DNA of 64,000 nt from Terrisporobacter sp. (GTDB lineage Bacteria > Bacillota_A > Clostridia > Peptostreptococcales > Peptostreptococcaceae): positions 15,459 through 79,458 of the forward strand of contig JARKUZ010000078.1 of the NCBI GenBank assembly GCA_029851945.1, read 5' to 3'. A program made the position numbers and the translations under genes. Positions 9,793 through 18,950 of the stretch are shown piece by piece. How positions within the stretch are numbered: position 1 is the first letter of the stretch; every line of letters starts with the position of its first letter. The notes under the pieces were generated by a model that searched no databases, was not told the DNA's origin, and saw only the letters and a program-made list of their open reading frames with translations.

Positions 9793-10537
9793 AGTACATT
9801 TTGTTGGAGCAGGACCAGGAGATAAAGAATTAATAACTTTAAAAGGATATAAATTATTATCTAATGCGGATGTAGTAATATATGCAGGTTCATTAGTTAA
9901 TCCAGAGTTACTTGATTATTGCAAAGAAGGTTGCGAAATACATGACAGTGCTTACATGAATTTAGAAGAAATAATCGAAGTAATGGAAAAAGGAATAAAA
10001 GAAAATAAGTCAGTTGTAAGACTTCAAACAGGAGACTTTTCAATATATGGATCTATAAGAGAACAAGTTGAAGACTTAGCTAAGTTAAATATAGATTATG
10101 ATTGCACACCAGGAGTTAGCTCTTTCTTAGGAGCGTCATCAGCTTTAGGAGTTGAGTATACAGTACCTGAAATTTCTCAAAGTGTTGTCATAACAAGAAT
10201 GGAAGGTAGAACTCCAGTGCCACCTAAAGAATCTATTGAATCTTTTGCAGCACATCAAACATCTATGGTTATATTCCTTTCAGTTCAAGAAATTGAAAAA
10301 GTTGTAGAAAAATTAATAGATGGTGGATACGCAAAAACTACTCCAATAGCAGTTGTATATAAAGCAACATGGCCAGATGAGAAGGTAGTTAAAGGAACAC
10401 TAGAAGATATAGCACAAAAAGTAAAAGAAAATAATATAAGAAAAACTGCTTTAATAATGGTTGGAGAGTTTTTAGGAAAAGAATACAATAATTCAAAGCT
10501 ATATGATAAGGACTTTGTTCATGAATATAGAGGATAA
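9779..10537 (+). CDS. cbiF: Cobalt-precorrin-4 C11-methyltransferase
   Basis: CbiF methylates C11 of cobalt-precorrin-4. Visible are [18 protein letters not shown] at the N-terminus, [11 protein letters not shown], the [15 protein letters not shown] region, [16 protein letters not shown] and [10 protein letters not shown], all typical of the CbiF/CobM branch. The length is 252 residues. ATG at 9779 follows GGGGT; a second ATG two codons on is an alternative start. The downstream cbiG overlaps the end. Confidence 0.95.
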   Translation: MKMNKVHFVGAGPGDKELITLKGYKLLSNADVVIYAGSLVNPELLDYCKEGCEIHDSAYMNLEEIIEVMEKGIKENKSVVRLQTGDFSIYGSIREQVEDLAKLNIDYDCTPGVSSFLGASSALGVEYTVPEISQSVVITRMEGRTPVPPKESIESFAAHQTSMVIFLSVQEIEKVVEKLIDGGYAKTTPIAVVYKATWPDEKVVKGTLEDIAQKVKENNIRKTALIMVGEFLGKEYNNSKLYDKDFVHEYRG

Positions 10538-11582
10538 AAAAATAGCTATATTATCTATAACTCAAAATGGAAAATCTTTAGGACTTAATATAAAAAACAA
10601 TATAAAAAATGCAGATTTATACTTTATTAAAAGAGATATTGTAGAAAATGAAATTAATGTTATTCAGATTAATAAAAGATTAAAAGATTTTGTTCCAGAG
10701 ATTTTTAACCAATATGATTATATTATTTTCATTATGGCAACGGGAATTGTTATAAGAACTATAGCACCTTTAGTTGTTAGTAAATTTAGTGATCCAGCTA
10801 TTCTGGTGACAGATGAGAAAGGTAAAAATATAATCAGTTTACTTAGTGGTCATATGGGTGGTGCTAATGAGATGACTTTATATATAAGTGATTTAATTAA
10901 CTCAAACCCAGTTATAACAACGGCTACTGATGTAAATAAAAAATCATCTTTAGACATGATAGCAAAGAAATTAAATGCTCATATTGATAATTTTAGAGAT
11001 AATGTTCTTAAGATTAATTCTATGATAGTTAACAATGAAAAAGTTGGATTATTCGTAGATGGAAATTACCTTGTAGACACTAGGGGGTTTGTGCTAGATG
11101 AGAAAAATAATCTAAAAGATATAGATAATATAGTAGTTATTAGTAATAAGGTAAGTATTGATACTAATTTAGATTTTAGCAATAAAAATATTATTAAAGT
11201 TGTACCAAAAGATATTGTAATTGGTATTGGTTGTAGAAGAGATACAGATAGTGAATATATGAAAGATTCTTTAGTTGACTTTCTAGAACAACAAAATATT
11301 GATATAAATGCAATTAAAGAAATTGGTAGTATTGATGTAAAAAAAGATGAGAAAGCAATTTTAAATCTTAGTAAGTATTTAAGAGTTCCCTTTGAAATTT
11401 TTACCAAAGAGGAAATATCACAAGTAGATTACTTATATGATAAATCTGAATGGGTAAAAAAAAGCGTAGGAGTTTATTCAGTAGCAGAGCCAGTTGCACA
11501 TTTACTAAGCAATGGAAATCTGATTGTAAAAAAACATAAGTACAAGGGAATTACATTTTCAATAGGGAGAATTGATATATGA
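10521..11582 (+). CDS. cbiG: Cobalt-precorrin-5A hydrolase
   Basis: CbiG opens the delta-lactone of cobalt-precorrin-5A and releases the C20 carbon as acetaldehyde, a step found only in the anaerobic route. The N-terminal part has [15 protein letters not shown] and [12 protein letters not shown]; the C-terminal CbiG domain has IGIGCRRDT and [12 protein letters not shown] choose ATG 10521 (353 residues) because AAGGAC lies 9 bases upstream; the frame also opens at 10503, which would add six residues. The next gene overlaps by 4 bases. Confidence 0.93.
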   Translation: MNIEDKKIAILSITQNGKSLGLNIKNNIKNADLYFIKRDIVENEINVIQINKRLKDFVPEIFNQYDYIIFIMATGIVIRTIAPLVVSKFSDPAILVTDEKGKNIISLLSGHMGGANEMTLYISDLINSNPVITTATDVNKKSSLDMIAKKLNAHIDNFRDNVLKINSMIVNNEKVGLFVDGNYLVDTRGFVLDEKNNLKDIDNIVVISNKVSIDTNLDFSNKNIIKVVPKDIVIGIGCRRDTDSEYMKDSLVDFLEQQNIDINAIKEIGSIDVKKDEKAILNLSKYLRVPFEIFTKEEISQVDYLYDKSEWVKKSVGVYSVAEPVAHLLSNGNLIVKKHKYKGITFSIGRIDI

Positions 11583-12304
11583 TATATGTTATAGGTATAG
11601 GACCTGGATGTAAAAATATGATGACGGAGGAAGCTATAAGATCAATTGAAGATGCTGAGGTTATCGTAGGTTATAAAACTTATATAAATTTAATCAAAGA
11701 ATTTATACATGATAAAGAAGTAGTTCAAAATGGAATGAGAAAAGAAATAGAGAGATGTAAGGAAGCTATAAAAATAGCTAAAACAGGTAAAAAAGTAGCT
11801 GTAGTAAGTAGCGGAGATGCTGGTATTTATGGAATGGCAGGCCTTATATTAGAATTAGTCACAAAAGAAAAATGTGATATAAAAGTTAAGGTAGTTCCAG
11901 GGGTTACTGCAAGTATAGGTGCAGCAGCAGTTCTTGGTGCTCCTATAATGCATGATTTTTGTCATATAAGTTTAAGTGATTTATTAACTCCATGGGAAGT
12001 TATAGAAAAAAGGCTAAGATTAGCAGCAGAAGCTGATTTTGTGATTTGTTTATATAATCCAAGGAGTAAAGGAAGAAGCGAACACTTAGCTACAGCTTTT
12101 AAAATTATGAGTGAATTTAAAGATGGATCTACACCAGTTGGTATTGTCAAAGATGTAGGTAGAGAAAATGAAGAAAAATTCATATGTACTTTCGATACTA
12201 TGGATTTTGAAAGAGTTGATATGACAACTATGGTTATAATCGGTAACAAAGCAACTTATATAGAAAATGATTTAATGATAACTCCAAGAGGATACGAGAT
12301 ATGA
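11579..12304 (+). CDS. cbiH: Cobalt-precorrin-3 C17-methyltransferase
   Basis: CbiH methylates C17 and promotes ring contraction. The sequence shows VIGIGPGCKNMMT, VVSSGDAGIYGMAGL, VPGVTASIGAAAVLGAP and CLYNPRSKGR, all CbiH/CobJ marks. It has 241 residues without the extra C-terminal Fe-S domain found in some homologues. It overlaps cbiG and cbiJ by 4 bases each (ATGA), so translation is probably coupled. Confidence 0.95.
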   Translation: MIYVIGIGPGCKNMMTEEAIRSIEDAEVIVGYKTYINLIKEFIHDKEVVQNGMRKEIERCKEAIKIAKTGKKVAVVSSGDAGIYGMAGLILELVTKEKCDIKVKVVPGVTASIGAAAVLGAPIMHDFCHISLSDLLTPWEVIEKRLRLAAEADFVICLYNPRSKGRSEHLATAFKIMSEFKDGSTPVGIVKDVGRENEEKFICTFDTMDFERVDMTTMVIIGNKATYIENDLMITPRGYEI

Positions 12305-13047
12305 TTCTAGTTTTAGGTGGAACTTCAGATAGTATAGAAATATGCCATCTGTTGAATCAATATAAATTATCTTACGTTGTTTCAGTTACGACAAGTTATG
12401 GAGAAGAATTAGCAAGAAAGTGTACAGATAATGTACTATTAAAGAAGTTAACTATAGAAGATATGGTTGATTATATAAAAGAAAATAATATAACAAAGAT
12501 TATAGATTCTACACATCCTTATGCAGTTGAAGTATCAAGCAATGCTATAAAAGCATGTGAGATTTTAGATATAGATTACCTTAGATTTGAAAGAGAATCT
12601 TTAATAAACAAAATAGACTATGATAACAAATACATAGTTGACAATATTGAAGAAGCTTGCAAGGTAGCAAATAACTTAGGAAATAACATATTTATTGGAA
12701 CAGGAAGCAAAAATCTTCATTTATATAAAGAAATGATAAAGGATAAAAACTTGATTGCAAGGGTATTACCAACAAGTGAAGTTCTAATAAACTGTGAGAA
12801 AATAGGATTTAACGCAGACAATATTATAGCTATGAAAGGTCCTTTTTCTGAAGAAATGAATGAAGTTACATATAGACAGTATAAGATTGATTTGGTTATA
12901 ACTAAGGAAAGTGGAAGTGCAGGAGGTTTCTTAGAAAAAGTTAATGCTTGTAAAAGATTAAATATACCAGTAATCATTATAAAAAGAAAAGGCATAAATT
13001 ATCCAAATAAAGTAGGAAATATAGAAGAGTTAAAAGTTTTAGTATAG
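12301..13047 (+). CDS. cbiJ: Cobalt-precorrin-6A reductase
   Basis: CbiJ reduces the macrocycle of cobalt-precorrin-6A with a nicotinamide cofactor. The 248-residue protein has LVLGGTSDSIEICHLL at the N-terminus, DSTHPYAVEVSSNA, FIGTGSKNL, and the C-terminal ITKESGSAGGFLEKV motif typical of CbiJ/CobK. It is followed after 27 bases by cbiK, which has its own GAGGAG site. Confidence 0.93.
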   Translation: MILVLGGTSDSIEICHLLNQYKLSYVVSVTTSYGEELARKCTDNVLLKKLTIEDMVDYIKENNITKIIDSTHPYAVEVSSNAIKACEILDIDYLRFERESLINKIDYDNKYIVDNIEEACKVANNLGNNIFIGTGSKNLHLYKEMIKDKNLIARVLPTSEVLINCEKIGFNADNIIAMKGPFSEEMNEVTYRQYKIDLVITKESGSAGGFLEKVNACKRLNIPVIIIKRKGINYPNKVGNIEELKVLV

Positions 13048-13074
13048 ACTTATTTTGACGAGGAGATAGATATT

Positions 13075-13869
13075 ATGAAAAAGGCAGTATTGGTAGTGAG
13101 TTTCGGTACGAGCTATCATGAAACAAGGAAAAAAACAATAGAACCGTGTGAAAATAAAATAAAAGAAAAATTTGAAGGGTATGATTTTTATAGAGCATTT
13201 ACTTCAAACATGATAATAAATAAATTGAGAAAAAGGGATAACATAATAATTGATAACCCTATACAAGCTTTAGACAGGCTTTATCATGATGGTTATGAAG
13301 AAGTTATAGTTCAATCACTTCATATCATATGTGGAGAAGAATATAACAAACTTAAAGATACAGTAGAAAGTTATAAAGATAAATTTGATAGAATTTCACT
13401 TGGAAGACCTTTATTAACTTATATAAATGATTATAGAGAAACAGTTTTAGCAGTAAAGCAAGATGTTGATAAAATGGAAATAGACGAAGCTATAGTATTT
13501 ATGGGGCATGGAACTGAGCATGAGAGTCATTCTGCTTATCCAGCAATAGAGTATATGTTTAGAGATTATGGAATGAACGCATTTGTTGGTACTGTTGAAG
13601 GATACCCAGAGATAGAACAAGTTATTAAAAACTTAAAAGAAAGAGATATAAAAACAGTAGATTTAATGCCATTTATGCTAGTAGCAGGAGATCATGCTAT
13701 AAATGATATGGCCAGTGATGAAGACGATTCATGGAAAACTATTTTAGAAAATGAAGGATTTAAGGTAAAAGTTCATTTAAAGGGACTTGGAGAAAATCCA
13801 TATATACAAGGGAAATTTGCAAATCATGCTTTAGATTGTATGAGAGATTTACAAGAAGTAAGTATTTAA
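13075..13869 (+). CDS. cbiK: Sirohydrochlorin cobaltochelatase
   Basis: CbiK inserts Co(II) into sirohydrochlorin, committing it to B12. The 264-residue class II chelatase shows VVSFGTSYHETRKKTI at the N-terminus, MGHGTEHESHSAYP with the first metal-binding histidine, and VAGDHAINDMASD with the second. The ATP-independent CbiK form agrees with the cobalt-early set of genes here. No signal peptide is seen, so it should be cytoplasmic. Confidence 0.95.
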   Translation: MKKAVLVVSFGTSYHETRKKTIEPCENKIKEKFEGYDFYRAFTSNMIINKLRKRDNIIIDNPIQALDRLYHDGYEEVIVQSLHIICGEEYNKLKDTVESYKDKFDRISLGRPLLTYINDYRETVLAVKQDVDKMEIDEAIVFMGHGTEHESHSAYPAIEYMFRDYGMNAFVGTVEGYPEIEQVIKNLKERDIKTVDLMPFMLVAGDHAINDMASDEDDSWKTILENEGFKVKVHLKGLGENPYIQGKFANHALDCMRDLQEVSI

Positions 13870-13886
13870 TATTGGAGGAAAGAGAC

Positions 13887-14594
13887 ATGGCAAAATTTTA
13901 TGGAATAGGAACTGGACCTGGTGATAGTTCATTAGTAACAGTAAAAGCAGTAGAGACACTACAAAATATAGATATATTATATACTCCAGAATCTAAAAAA
14001 GGTGGAGAAAGCTTAGCATTATCAATAGTTGCAAAATATTTACCAAAAGATTTACAAATCAAATCTAGACATTTTCCAATGAATTTCAATGGAACTGAAA
14101 AGATACAAGTTTGGAACTCTGTATCTAGTGAAATAGTAGAAGATGTCAAAAGTGGTAAAGATGTTGGATTTGTAACATTAGGAGACCCGATGATATATAG
14201 TACATATGTATATGTAATGGAAAGATTAATGGAAGATATAGAAGTTGAAACGATACCTGGAATTTCATCATTTTCCAATATAGCATCTAATCAAAACTTT
14301 CCGTTGGTTATGGATACAGATCCACTTATCGTAATTCCTTGTACAATGGAGGAAGAAAAAATTGATGAAGCTCTTGAAAAATATGACTGCATAGTTTTAA
14401 TGAAAGTTTATAAGAGAATACATATGATTATTGATAAATTAAAGAAATATGATTTAATTGACCATGCTATATTAGTAAGTAATTCATCACAAGAAAAAGA
14501 AGAGGTATTTACTAATTTAAGGGATGATCATATTGAAGAGAAGATATCATACTTTTCAACAATATTAGTAAATAAAAATAATAAGAAGAGATAA
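13887..14594 (+). CDS. cbiL: Cobalt-precorrin-2 C20-methyltransferase
   Basis: CbiL methylates C20 of cobalt-factor II/precorrin-2, the first dedicated corrin methylation. MAKFYGIGTGPGDSSLVTVKA, TLGDPMIYSTYVYVM and IPGISSFSNIAS mark the family. The frame is open to 13836, but ATG 13887 has GGAGGAAAGAG just upstream and gives 235 residues, the expected size. After this gene the operon is interrupted by a GC-rich repeat before hemC. Confidence 0.95.
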   Translation: MAKFYGIGTGPGDSSLVTVKAVETLQNIDILYTPESKKGGESLALSIVAKYLPKDLQIKSRHFPMNFNGTEKIQVWNSVSSEIVEDVKSGKDVGFVTLGDPMIYSTYVYVMERLMEDIEVETIPGISSFSNIASNQNFPLVMDTDPLIVIPCTMEEEKIDEALEKYDCIVLMKVYKRIHMIIDKLKKYDLIDHAILVSNSSQEKEEVFTNLRDDHIEEKISYFSTILVNKNNKKR

Positions 14595-14601
14595 TATTTT
14601 T

Positions 14602-14683
14602 GAGCAACGGACGCAGTCGTTGGCGACATGAAGTGGAGCGCCCACGCAGTGGCTTAAGCTAAGCGAATTTTTTATCAAAACTA
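14602..14683 (+). repeat. GC-richer dispersed intergenic repeat, fullest copy
   Basis: This stretch between cbiL and hemC is markedly richer in G and C than its surroundings. It contains ACGGACGCAGTCGT, then TGGCGACATGAAGTGGAG, then CCCACGCAGTGG and TTAAGCTAAGCGAATTTTTT. The pieces GAC-GCA-GTC and CCAC-GCA-GTGG can form small hairpins with GCA loops. Diverged relatives lie near 30475, 35670 and 52983. No reading frame is evident. It could be a small non-autonomous element or an RNA-structural repeat. Confidence 0.6.
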
Positions 14684-14711
14684 GAATTCCTATAAAATAA
14701 GGAGAAGTATT

Positions 14712-15611
14712 ATGAAGATAGTAGTTGGAACACGAGGTAGTAAATTAGCCCTTGTTCAAACTAACTGGGTTGTAGAAGCATTAAAAAAAGTTAACCCAGG
14801 GATTGAATTTGAAGTTAAGGTTATAAAAACTAAGGGAGATTTAGTAACACATTTGCCTTTACATAAAATAGGTGATAAGGGTCTATTTACAAAAGAAATA
14901 GAGCAGCAGCTTTTAAATAAAGAAATAGATTTGGCGGTACATAGTATGAAGGATATGCCTTCAGTTCTTCCAGATGGATTAAAGTTTGCAAGTGTACCAA
15001 GAAGAGAAGATCCTAGAGATGTACTTGTACTTAAAGATGGGTATAACACAATAGAAGATTTACCTATGGGAGCAAAAATAGGAACAGGAAGTAAGAGAAG
15101 AACATATCAACTTCTTAAGTATAGACCAGATTTAGAAATAGTACCTATAAGAGGTAATATTGACACGAGAATAAGAAAAATAGAAGATGAGAACCTTGAT
15201 GGAGTTGTTTTAGCAGCTGCAGGATTATTAAGGGCAGATTTAGAAAATCGTATAAGTTATTATTTGCCTACTAATATAATGGTACCAGCTCCAGCACAAG
15301 GAGCTCTTGCACTAGAAATAAGAGAAAATGATTCATATATGGAAGAAATTATTTCTCATATCAAAGATGAAGCAACAGAGATACAAGTGTCAGCAGAAAG
15401 AGGATTTTTAACTGGAGTTAATGGAGGTTGCCATGTTCCAATGGGTGCTTATTGTGAAATTGATAATGATAAATTAACATTAACAGGCCTTTATGGAAAT
15501 GAAGATGGAACAAAATTGGTTGTAAAATCTATAGAAGGTAAAGTAAGCGATGCTAATAGAATAGGATATGACTTGGCTAAAGAAGTTCTTGAAGAATATA
15601 ACAAGTTATAG
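14712..15611 (+). CDS. hemC: Hydroxymethylbilane synthase (porphobilinogen deaminase)
   Basis: HemC polymerises four porphobilinogens into hydroxymethylbilane using a covalent dipyrromethane cofactor. The 299 residues include VVGTRGSKLALVQT, LPLHKIGDKGLFTKEIEQ, AVHSMKDMPS, RREDPRDVL, IGTGSKRRTYQL, RGNIDTR and PAPAQGALALE. The cofactor cysteine lies in GVNGGCHVPMG. AAGGAG precedes the ATG. It supplies uroporphyrinogen precursors for the B12 operon; the next gene begins 24 bases after its stop. Confidence 0.97.
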   Translation: MKIVVGTRGSKLALVQTNWVVEALKKVNPGIEFEVKVIKTKGDLVTHLPLHKIGDKGLFTKEIEQQLLNKEIDLAVHSMKDMPSVLPDGLKFASVPRREDPRDVLVLKDGYNTIEDLPMGAKIGTGSKRRTYQLLKYRPDLEIVPIRGNIDTRIRKIEDENLDGVVLAAAGLLRADLENRISYYLPTNIMVPAPAQGALALEIRENDSYMEEIISHIKDEATEIQVSAERGFLTGVNGGCHVPMGAYCEIDNDKLTLTGLYGNEDGTKLVVKSIEGKVSDANRIGYDLAKEVLEEYNKL

Positions 15612-15634
15612 TGAATTTAAGGAGTATGAAAACC

Positions 15635-17152
15635 ATGAATGGAAAAGTTTACTTAGTAGGTGCTGGGCCTGGAGATTATAAACTTATAACACTTAAAGGT
15701 TTAGAATGTATAAAAAAAGCTGATGTAATAGTATATGATAGATTAGCAAATGTAAATTATTTAAAAGAAGCAAAGGAAGATTGTGAATTTATAAACGTAG
15801 GTAAAGCATCTAGTAACCACTTATTACCACAAGATGATATTAATAGATTAATAGCAGATAGAGCATTAGAAGGTAAGATTGTAGTTAGATTAAAAGGTGG
15901 AGATCCTTATGTATTTGGAAGAGGTGGAGAGGAGGCAGAACTTCTCAGAGATGAGGGAATTGATTTTGAAGTTATACCAGGAATAACATCTCCTATTGGA
16001 GGGTTGTGTTATGCAGGAATTCCTATAACTCATAGAGACCATGCTTCATCATTCCATGTAATAACAGGACATCCTAGAAAAGATGGAAAAGAAACTAAGG
16101 AAATAAATTGGAATGCACTAGCTAATGTTAAAGGTACGTTAGTATTTTTAATGGGAATTGCTAACTTAAAAAGTATAAGTGAAAACTTAATTAAAGAGGG
16201 GAAAGATAAAAACACTCCTGTGGCATTTGTAAGTTGGGCAACAAGATATAATCAAAAAGTTATCACAGCCACTTTAGAGAATGCTTATGAAGTTGCTATA
16301 AAAGAAGAAATTAAGCCACCAACACTAATAGTAGTTGGTAGTGTGGTAAATCTTAGAGAGAAGCTAAATTTTTTCGAAGAAAAACCTTTATTTGGTAAAA
16401 ATATAGTTGTAACTAGATCTAGAATACAAAGTAGTTCTTTAGTTGAAAAAATCAATGATATGGGTGGAAATCCAATAGAAATACCAACTATAAAAATTGA
16501 AAAAATAGAGAACAATATTGAATTAGAAAATGAAATAAAACAAATTCAAGCTTATTCTTATATTATCTTTAGCAGCAAAAATGCAGTAGAAATATTCTTT
16601 GATAAATTAAATGAAATGGGGTATGACTGTAGAGTTCTTTATAACATAAAAATATGTGCTGTTGGATCAGAGACTGCAAAGTATATTAAAAGTAGAGGTA
16701 TAAATCCTGATATAGTGCCAAAAAAATATGTTGCAGAAGGACTTTACGAAGAATTAAAAGATATAGTAAATGAAAATGATAGGATTTTGATACCAAGAGC
16801 AAAAAATGCTAGAGATTTTATAATTAATAAATTAAGTGAAAGTTGCAGTGTAAAAGAAGTCATCACTTATGAATCAGTAATTGATTATTCAAAAAAAGAT
16901 GAATCACTAAAAATTATACAAAGTGAAGAACTTGATTATATTACTTTTGCTAGCTCTTCAACAGTTAAAAACTTTATAACGTTAATTGGAGAAGAAAATT
17001 TAAATAAACTAAATGATTTAAAAATTATTTCTATTGGGCCAATAACAACAAAGACCATAGAAGAATTTGGTTTAAAAGTTTATAGAGAATCAGAAGAAGC
17101 TACAATTGATAGTATGATATATGCAATATCACAAGAATTAGTATTAAATTAG
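15635..17152 (+). CDS. cobA-hemD: Uroporphyrinogen-III C-methyltransferase / uroporphyrinogen-III synthase fusion
   Basis: A two-domain enzyme of 505 residues. Residues about 1-245 form a SUMT methylase (VYLVGAGPGDYKLITLKG, GGDPYVFGRGGEEAELL, PGITSPIGGLCYAGIPITHR) making precorrin-2. Residues about 250-505 form uroporphyrinogen-III synthase (VVTRSRIQSSSLVEKI, FSSKNAVEIFFDKL, FASSSTVKNF). The fusion converts hydroxymethylbilane to precorrin-2, and such fusions are common in Clostridia. The frame opens at GTG 15611, but AAGGAG at 15619-15624 best serves ATG 15635; ATG 15626 would be too close. Confidence 0.93.
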   Translation: MNGKVYLVGAGPGDYKLITLKGLECIKKADVIVYDRLANVNYLKEAKEDCEFINVGKASSNHLLPQDDINRLIADRALEGKIVVRLKGGDPYVFGRGGEEAELLRDEGIDFEVIPGITSPIGGLCYAGIPITHRDHASSFHVITGHPRKDGKETKEINWNALANVKGTLVFLMGIANLKSISENLIKEGKDKNTPVAFVSWATRYNQKVITATLENAYEVAIKEEIKPPTLIVVGSVVNLREKLNFFEEKPLFGKNIVVTRSRIQSSSLVEKINDMGGNPIEIPTIKIEKIENNIELENEIKQIQAYSYIIFSSKNAVEIFFDKLNEMGYDCRVLYNIKICAVGSETAKYIKSRGINPDIVPKKYVAEGLYEELKDIVNENDRILIPRAKNARDFIINKLSESCSVKEVITYESVIDYSKKDESLKIIQSEELDYITFASSSTVKNFITLIGEENLNKLNDLKIISIGPITTKTIEEFGLKVYRESEEATIDSMIYAISQELVLN

Positions 17153-17163
17153 GGGGAATTATT

Positions 17164-18138
17164 ATGTTAAAAAGACCAAGAAGATTAAGAAGTACAAAAG
17201 CTATAAGAAATTTAGTGAGAGAAACAAAGGTTCAAGTGGAAGATTTAATATATCCTTTGTTTATAGTTGATGGGGAAAATATAAAAAGAGAAATATCTTC
17301 TATGGAAGGTGTTTATCATTTTTCAGTAGATAAATTAGAAGATGAAATAAATGAATTAACTGAACTTGGTATTGAACACGTATTATTATTTGGTGTACCA
17401 GATGATCATAAAAAAGATTGCTGTGGTAGTGAGGCATTTAATGATGATGGATGTTTACAAAGAGCAGTGAGAAAAATAAAAGAAATAAATCCTGAAATGG
17501 ATGTAATATGTGACGTTTGTATGTGTGAATATACAAGCCATGGACACTGTGGTATATTAACGGAAACGGGATATGTGGATAATGATAAAACTTTAGAGTA
17601 TCTTGCTAAAATATCTTTAAGCTATGCAAAAGCTGGAGCTGATATGGTTGCGCCATCTGATATGATGGATGGAAGAATTGGAGCAATAAGAAATGCTTTA
17701 GATGAAAATGGATACGAAAATGTTGCTATAATGGCTTATAGTGCGAAATATGCATCATCATTTTATGGACCATTTAGAGAAGCAGCAAATTCAGCACCTG
17801 CATTTGGAGATAGAAAAACATATCAAATGGATCCAGCAAATTCAAATGAAGCTATGATAGAAGCAGAATTAGATATTCAAGAAGGAGCTGATATCATAAT
17901 GGTAAAACCAGCTCTATCTTATTTAGATGTAATTAGAAGATTCAAAGACAACTATAATATGCCTATAGCAGCTTACAATGTAAGTGGAGAATATTCAATG
18001 TTAAAATTAGCTGTTAAACAAGGATTATTAAATGAAAGTGCTATATATGAAGCTGTTATGTCTATAAAAAGAGCAGGAGCAACTATAATAATCACTTATT
18101 TTGCTAAGGACTTAGCTAGAATGTTAAAAAATAATTAG
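17164..18138 (+). CDS. hemB: Delta-aminolevulinic acid dehydratase (porphobilinogen synthase)
   Basis: HemB condenses two 5-aminolevulinates to porphobilinogen. The 324-residue protein has the zinc-type cysteine cluster (CDVCMCEYTSHGHCG), the two Schiff-base lysine regions (AYSAKYASSFYGPFREAA and IMVKPALSYLD) and the opening RPRRLRSTKAIRNLV. It is preceded by AGGGGG. With hemC and cobA-hemD it makes the upper part of the tetrapyrrole branch. No hemA or hemL lies beside it. Confidence 0.97.
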   Translation: MLKRPRRLRSTKAIRNLVRETKVQVEDLIYPLFIVDGENIKREISSMEGVYHFSVDKLEDEINELTELGIEHVLLFGVPDDHKKDCCGSEAFNDDGCLQRAVRKIKEINPEMDVICDVCMCEYTSHGHCGILTETGYVDNDKTLEYLAKISLSYAKAGADMVAPSDMMDGRIGAIRNALDENGYENVAIMAYSAKYASSFYGPFREAANSAPAFGDRKTYQMDPANSNEAMIEAELDIQEGADIIMVKPALSYLDVIRRFKDNYNMPIAAYNVSGEYSMLKLAVKQGLLNESAIYEAVMSIKRAGATIIITYFAKDLARMLKNN

Positions 18139-18173
18139 TTATTATAAGTGATAAGACAAGCGGAGGGAAGATT

Positions 18174-18818
18174 ATGAGTAATAAATTTGTTTTATCATAT
18201 AGTGGTGGTAAGGATTGCATATTAGCAATGTATAGAAAAATTAAAGAAGGATGTAAACCAGTAGCCCTTTTAACTACTATAAAAAAATCAACTACAGAGT
18301 CTTGGACTCATGGATTGAATTATGATTTACTAGAAGAAGTAAGTCAAAGTTTAGATTTACCTATTATATATGTGGAATGTGATGTATCAGAATATGAGGA
18401 CAGATTCGAAGAGAAGCTCAGAGTTGCAAAAGAAATGGGAGCTGAATCTGTTGTATATGGTGATATAGATATTGAACTACATAGACAGTGGGGTGTTGAT
18501 AGAGCTGAGAACTCAGGTTTAAAATATGAATTCCCTCTATGGCAAGAAGATAGAGAAAAATTAGTTTATGAAAATATTGAAAGTGGTTTCAAAGCTATAA
18601 TAAAAAAAGTTAACTTAGATTATATAAGCTCAGATTTCTTAGGAAAAATTTTAACTAAAGATTTAGTTAAAAAAATAAAAGAAACTGGAGCTGATGTATG
18701 CGGTGAGAATGGAGAATATCATACTTTTGTAGTTGATGGACCTATTTTTAATAATAAAATAAATATTAAATGTGAAAATATAGAGATTAAAGATAATTAT
18801 GGATCTTTAATTATATAA
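18174..18818 (+). CDS. Dph6-like PP-loop ATP pyrophosphatase
   Basis: A 214-residue protein of the adenine-nucleotide alpha-hydrolase superfamily. The PP-loop SYSGGKDCILAMYR (about residues 8-21) and the later ESWTHG, GDIDIELHRQW and CGENGEYHTFVVDGP motifs match the diphthine-ammonia ligase (Dph6) family. Diphthamide does not occur in bacteria, so the substrate must differ. ATP-dependent amide or thiolation chemistry is plausible. It is the last gene of the B12 run, 35 bases after hemB with its own CGGAGGG site, and it ends at a terminator. A role in corrinoid amidation is inference only. Confidence 0.85.
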   Translation: MSNKFVLSYSGGKDCILAMYRKIKEGCKPVALLTTIKKSTTESWTHGLNYDLLEEVSQSLDLPIIYVECDVSEYEDRFEEKLRVAKEMGAESVVYGDIDIELHRQWGVDRAENSGLKYEFPLWQEDREKLVYENIESGFKAIIKKVNLDYISSDFLGKILTKDLVKKIKETGADVCGENGEYHTFVVDGPIFNNKINIKCENIEIKDNYGSLII

Positions 18819-18835
18819 ATATATAAAGTTTTTAA

Positions 18836-18877
18836 AAGAAGAGATAAATTAATATAAGATTTATCTCTTCTTCTTTA
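18836..18877 (+). terminator. Terminator ending the B12 superoperon
   Basis: AAGAAGAGATAAAT pairs with ATTTATCTCTTCTT around a short loop at 18850-18858, followed by a T-rich stretch. It separates the operon from the following precorrin-2 dehydrogenase gene. Confidence 0.8.
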
Positions 18878-18950
18878 TGTATAATTATAAATATAGAAGA
18901 ATCTTAATGAATGATATATTAACAATTATACATAGATGTAGGGAGGAAAT

